Source of the DNA: Chitinophagaceae bacterium
GTDB lineage: Bacteria > Bacteroidota > Bacteroidia > Chitinophagales > Chitinophagaceae
Reading direction: 5' to 3'
Assembly: GCA_017307755.1 (NCBI GenBank)
Contig: JAFKGQ010000009.1
Span: forward strand, 124,001 to 188,000
Length of the DNA stretch: 64,000 bases
Below the pieces are notes generated by a model. That model did not search any database, was not told the origin of the DNA, and saw nothing but the letters and a program-made list of their open reading frames with translations. The first letter of the stretch is position 1. The number at the start of each line of letters is the position of its first letter. Positions 61,548-64,000 of this stretch are shown here, piece by piece. The translations under genes and the position numbers were made by a program.

Positions 61548-64000
61548 ATGAAAAAGCTGTTTTATGTACTTCTTTTACTGTTGCCTGCTGCAACCTATGC
61601 GCAGACAGTTACAGGCGTCGTATCGGATGGATCGGGTACAAAGCTTTCCCGTGTTTCTGTGGTCGTAAAAGGTACTTCGCAGGGGACTACCACAGACAAT
61701 GACGGCAGGTACAGTCTATCTGCCGCGGCTAATGCCACGCTTGTGTTTACTTCAGTAGGGTATAAAGTTACGGAAGTGGCGATTGCCGGCCGCACAGTGG
61801 TGAATGTGACGATGCCCGGTGACAACCGGAACCTGGACGAAGTGATCGTAACGGCCCTGGGTATCAAGAGACAGTCCAGGGGATTGGGCTATGCCGCCAC
61901 GAACGTTAAGCCTGAGGAGCTGAGCGTGAACCGCACTGCCAATGTAATGAATGCTTTGCAGGGCAAGGTGGCCGGGGTGAATATTTCTTCGCTTGGCTCC
62001 GGGCCGGGCGGTACTTCGAAGATCCGTATCCGCGGTCAATCGTCGCTGTCGGGGCAAAACAACCCGCTGATAGTGATCAATGGCGTACCGATGGATAACA
62101 CCAACTTCAATGACAATGTGATATCCGTAAAAGGGGGTGGAGTATTCGCTGATGGCGGTGACGGTCTATCGAGCATCAACCCGGACGATATCGAGAGCAT
62201 GACAATACTGAAAGGGGCGCCGGCATCGGCACTCTATGGATCACGCGCCAAGGACGGCGTGATCATGATCACGACAAAAACGAGGGGGAAGACAAAGGGC
62301 ATCGGGGTCACCTATAACCTGAACTATACGAATGATACACCGCTGGATTTCACCGACTATCAGACCGAATACGGGCAAGGTGAGAATGGCGTACGGCCGA
62401 CTACCCCGAATCCTACGTCGGGTGAATGGTCGTTTGGGGAAAAGTTTGCGCCTGGTATGACACAGGTCTTATTTAATAATCTGACTGTCCCTTATCAGTA
62501 CCAGGGAAAGCGTATCGGCAAGTTTTACCGTCATGGTCAGAACGCCGCCAATACAGTAGCTTTTGAGACTGGTGGTGACAAAGGGGGGCTGCGTCTTTCG
62601 CTGAACAATACGGACAACAGGGGTATCATGCCCAACAATACTTTTAACCGAAAGAGCATGAACCTGGGCTTTAGTTACAACCTGTCGGAGCAGCTGACCC
62701 TGTCCGGCAATGTCAACTATTCGAGGGAATACAATAAGAATCCGCCGAACATCACTAACCAGGACAATTCTATTCCTACCACCCTGATGGCGTTGTCGAC
62801 GTCTATGCCGTTGAGCGTGCTGGATGCGAATAAGTACAATGCGGCGGGTAATGAATATGTCTGGTCGAGGTTTACCAACCGGACCAACCCTTACTGGGTG
62901 CTGGCAGAACAGTTCCATAATATCAAGCGGGACAGGATCTTTGGGAATGTGGCGGTGAAATATAATATCCTGCCCTGGCTGAGTGTACAGGGCCGATTTG
63001 GACAGGATTACTGGAGCCGTGATGAAGATGTCAATAACTTCCCTACGGGTCAGGCTTCGCGGGCGGCTGCCCCTCCCGGCTTTGTGAATGGGTTATACAC
63101 CCAGGAATCGCGCCGGTTTCGGGAGACTAACCTCGACTTCCTGGTGAACGCCAACAGGAAGTTCGGCAACCTGGAGATGAACGTGAATGCCGGCGGCAAC
63201 CGTATGCGTAAGCGGTCGGATATAAACAATGTGGTGGTGACGGACTTTGTCATCAGAGGTTTGTATACGGTACAAAATGGAAGGGCGAAGGACCCTGTGT
63301 ATACGTTGACAGAGCAGGGTGTGAATTCCATGTATGGCTCCGCCGAGCTGAACTGGAAAAGAACGTTCTACCTGAACGGTACGGTGCGTAACGACTGGTT
63401 TTCCACGCTGTCGCCGGAGAACAGGAGCATCCTGTATCCGTCGGTATCCGGCAGCTATGTATTTTCGGAGCATCTGCCAAATGCAGGCTGGCTTGACTTT
63501 GGTAAAGTGAGGGTAGGGTATGCCGAGGTCGGCAGTGATGGCGATGTAGCGCCGTATTCGAACCAACTGTTCTATACGGTCAATGCGAATTTTATCAATA
63601 ACCCCAATGGCGTACCCGTGCCGGTGGGAACAAGCAATATCTTTAATAATGCTACCGGTACTGTGTTGCCCAACCCTAATCTGAAGCCCAGCCGCGTGGC
63701 GGAAACGGAAATCGGATTGGAGCTGCGTATGTTCAACAACCGGGTGAATGTGGACCTGGCGGCTTACCGGAAGATCACGAGCGACCAGATCGTGTCGGTA
63801 CAGATATCGGATGCTTCGGGTTATCTCAATACGCCCATCAACAGCGGGAAAAGCAGCAATTATGGTTTTGAGGCCATGCTAAACCTGGTGCCTGTGCAAA
63901 CCAGGACCTTCAAATGGGAATTTACGGCCAATACTTCCTACAACAAGACCAAGGTGCTGAGCATCGTTACCAGCAAGCCGGGTGAGCGTATTACCACGGG
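61548..64000 (+). CDS. SusC-like TonB-dependent receptor (third, cut by window end)
   Basis: The open frame from the ATG at 61548 continues without a stop to the last base, giving at least 817 residues. A signal peptide (about 1-19) is followed by a carboxypeptidase-regulatory-like domain (TVTGVVSDGSGTKL...), a TonB-box region (LDEVIVTALG), the plug with PLIVINGVPMDN and ILKGAPASALYGSRAKDGVIMITTK, and the first part of the barrel. The rest and any susD would lie beyond the window. It is divergent from the AraC-kinase-dehydratase operon, so it may import the sugar-acid-yielding glycan. Confidence 0.9.
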   Translation, partial: MKKLFYVLLLLLPAATYAQTVTGVVSDGSGTKLSRVSVVVKGTSQGTTTDNDGRYSLSAAANATLVFTSVGYKVTEVAIAGRTVVNVTMPGDNRNLDEVIVTALGIKRQSRGLGYAATNVKPEELSVNRTANVMNALQGKVAGVNISSLGSGPGGTSKIRIRGQSSLSGQNNPLIVINGVPMDNTNFNDNVISVKGGGVFADGGDGLSSINPDDIESMTILKGAPASALYGSRAKDGVIMITTKTRGKTKGIGVTYNLNYTNDTPLDFTDYQTEYGQGENGVRPTTPNPTSGEWSFGEKFAPGMTQVLFNNLTVPYQYQGKRIGKFYRHGQNAANTVAFETGGDKGGLRLSLNNTDNRGIMPNNTFNRKSMNLGFSYNLSEQLTLSGNVNYSREYNKNPPNITNQDNSIPTTLMALSTSMPLSVLDANKYNAAGNEYVWSRFTNRTNPYWVLAEQFHNIKRDRIFGNVAVKYNILPWLSVQGRFGQDYWSRDEDVNNFPTGQASRAAAPPGFVNGLYTQESRRFRETNLDFLVNANRKFGNLEMNVNAGGNRMRKRSDINNVVVTDFVIRGLYTVQNGRAKDPVYTLTEQGVNSMYGSAELNWKRTFYLNGTVRNDWFSTLSPENRSILYPSVSGSYVFSEHLPNAGWLDFGKVRVGYAEVGSDGDVAPYSNQLFYTVNANFINNPNGVPVPVGTSNIFNNATGTVLPNPNLKPSRVAETEIGLELRMFNNRVNVDLAAYRKITSDQIVSVQISDASGYLNTPINSGKSSNYGFEAMLNLVPVQTRTFKWEFTANTSYNKTKVLSIVTSKPGERITT

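Overview
The window is a carbohydrate-degradation island from a Bacteroidota genome, most likely a Chitinophagaceae-type soil or plant-associated bacterium (inference). The signs are three SusC-type TonB receptors, two SusD lipoproteins, two very long hybrid two-component sensors (HTCS), no Shine-Dalgarno spacing logic, several TANNTTTG -7 promoter boxes, and exported glycoside hydrolases (GHs) in nearly every operon. I saw no tRNA, rRNA, CRISPR, insertion sequence or phage gene.

Layout. (A) 1-8197, plus strand: the tail of a GH5-like enzyme, then GH39, GH42, GH2 and GH97 in close succession. (B) 8205-10813: an AraC regulator on the minus strand, divergent from a Tat-exported GH29 alpha-fucosidase. 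(C) 10922-27738: HTCS1, a 298-base regulatory gap with repeated motifs, then susC-susD-susC-susD-DUF1735 lipoprotein-GH43/CBM6. (D) 27733-34827: an orphan receiver-AraC protein (minus), HTCS2, and two tandem LacI-family genes, the second of which has lost its DNA-binding domain in frame. (E) 34831-55317: a GH10 xylanase (minus) divergent from an eight-gene plus-strand operon of GH43, GH51, a tandem CE1 esterase, a CE6-GH9 fusion, GH95, GH3, GH97 and GH106. (F) 55298-61401, minus strand: AraC, FGGY sugar-acid kinase, two Tat-tagged enolase-superfamily dehydratases, then a two-gene nucleotidyltransferase module. (G) 61548-64000: a third SusC, cut by the window end.

How it fits together (inference). 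The enzymes suit a fucosylated and galactosylated hemicellulose mixture. GH10, GH43, GH51, GH39 and CE1/CE6 address acetylated or feruloylated arabinoxylan. GH5, GH9, GH95, GH29, GH2/GH42 and GH3 address xyloglucan-like chains, and GH97 and GH106 remove alpha-galactose and rhamnose. The two SusCD pairs would import oligosaccharides. HTCS1, HTCS2, the LacI protein and the AraC proteins would control the operons. Region F looks like catabolism of sugar acids released from pectin or hemicellulose.

The most unusual items are the HTH-deleted LacI paralogue beside a normal copy, an exact 14-bp LacI-like operator shared by two distant intergenic regions, 21-bp and 10-bp phased direct repeats upstream of the susCD operon, the CE6-GH9 fusion, and Tat signals on two enolase-superfamily enzymes.
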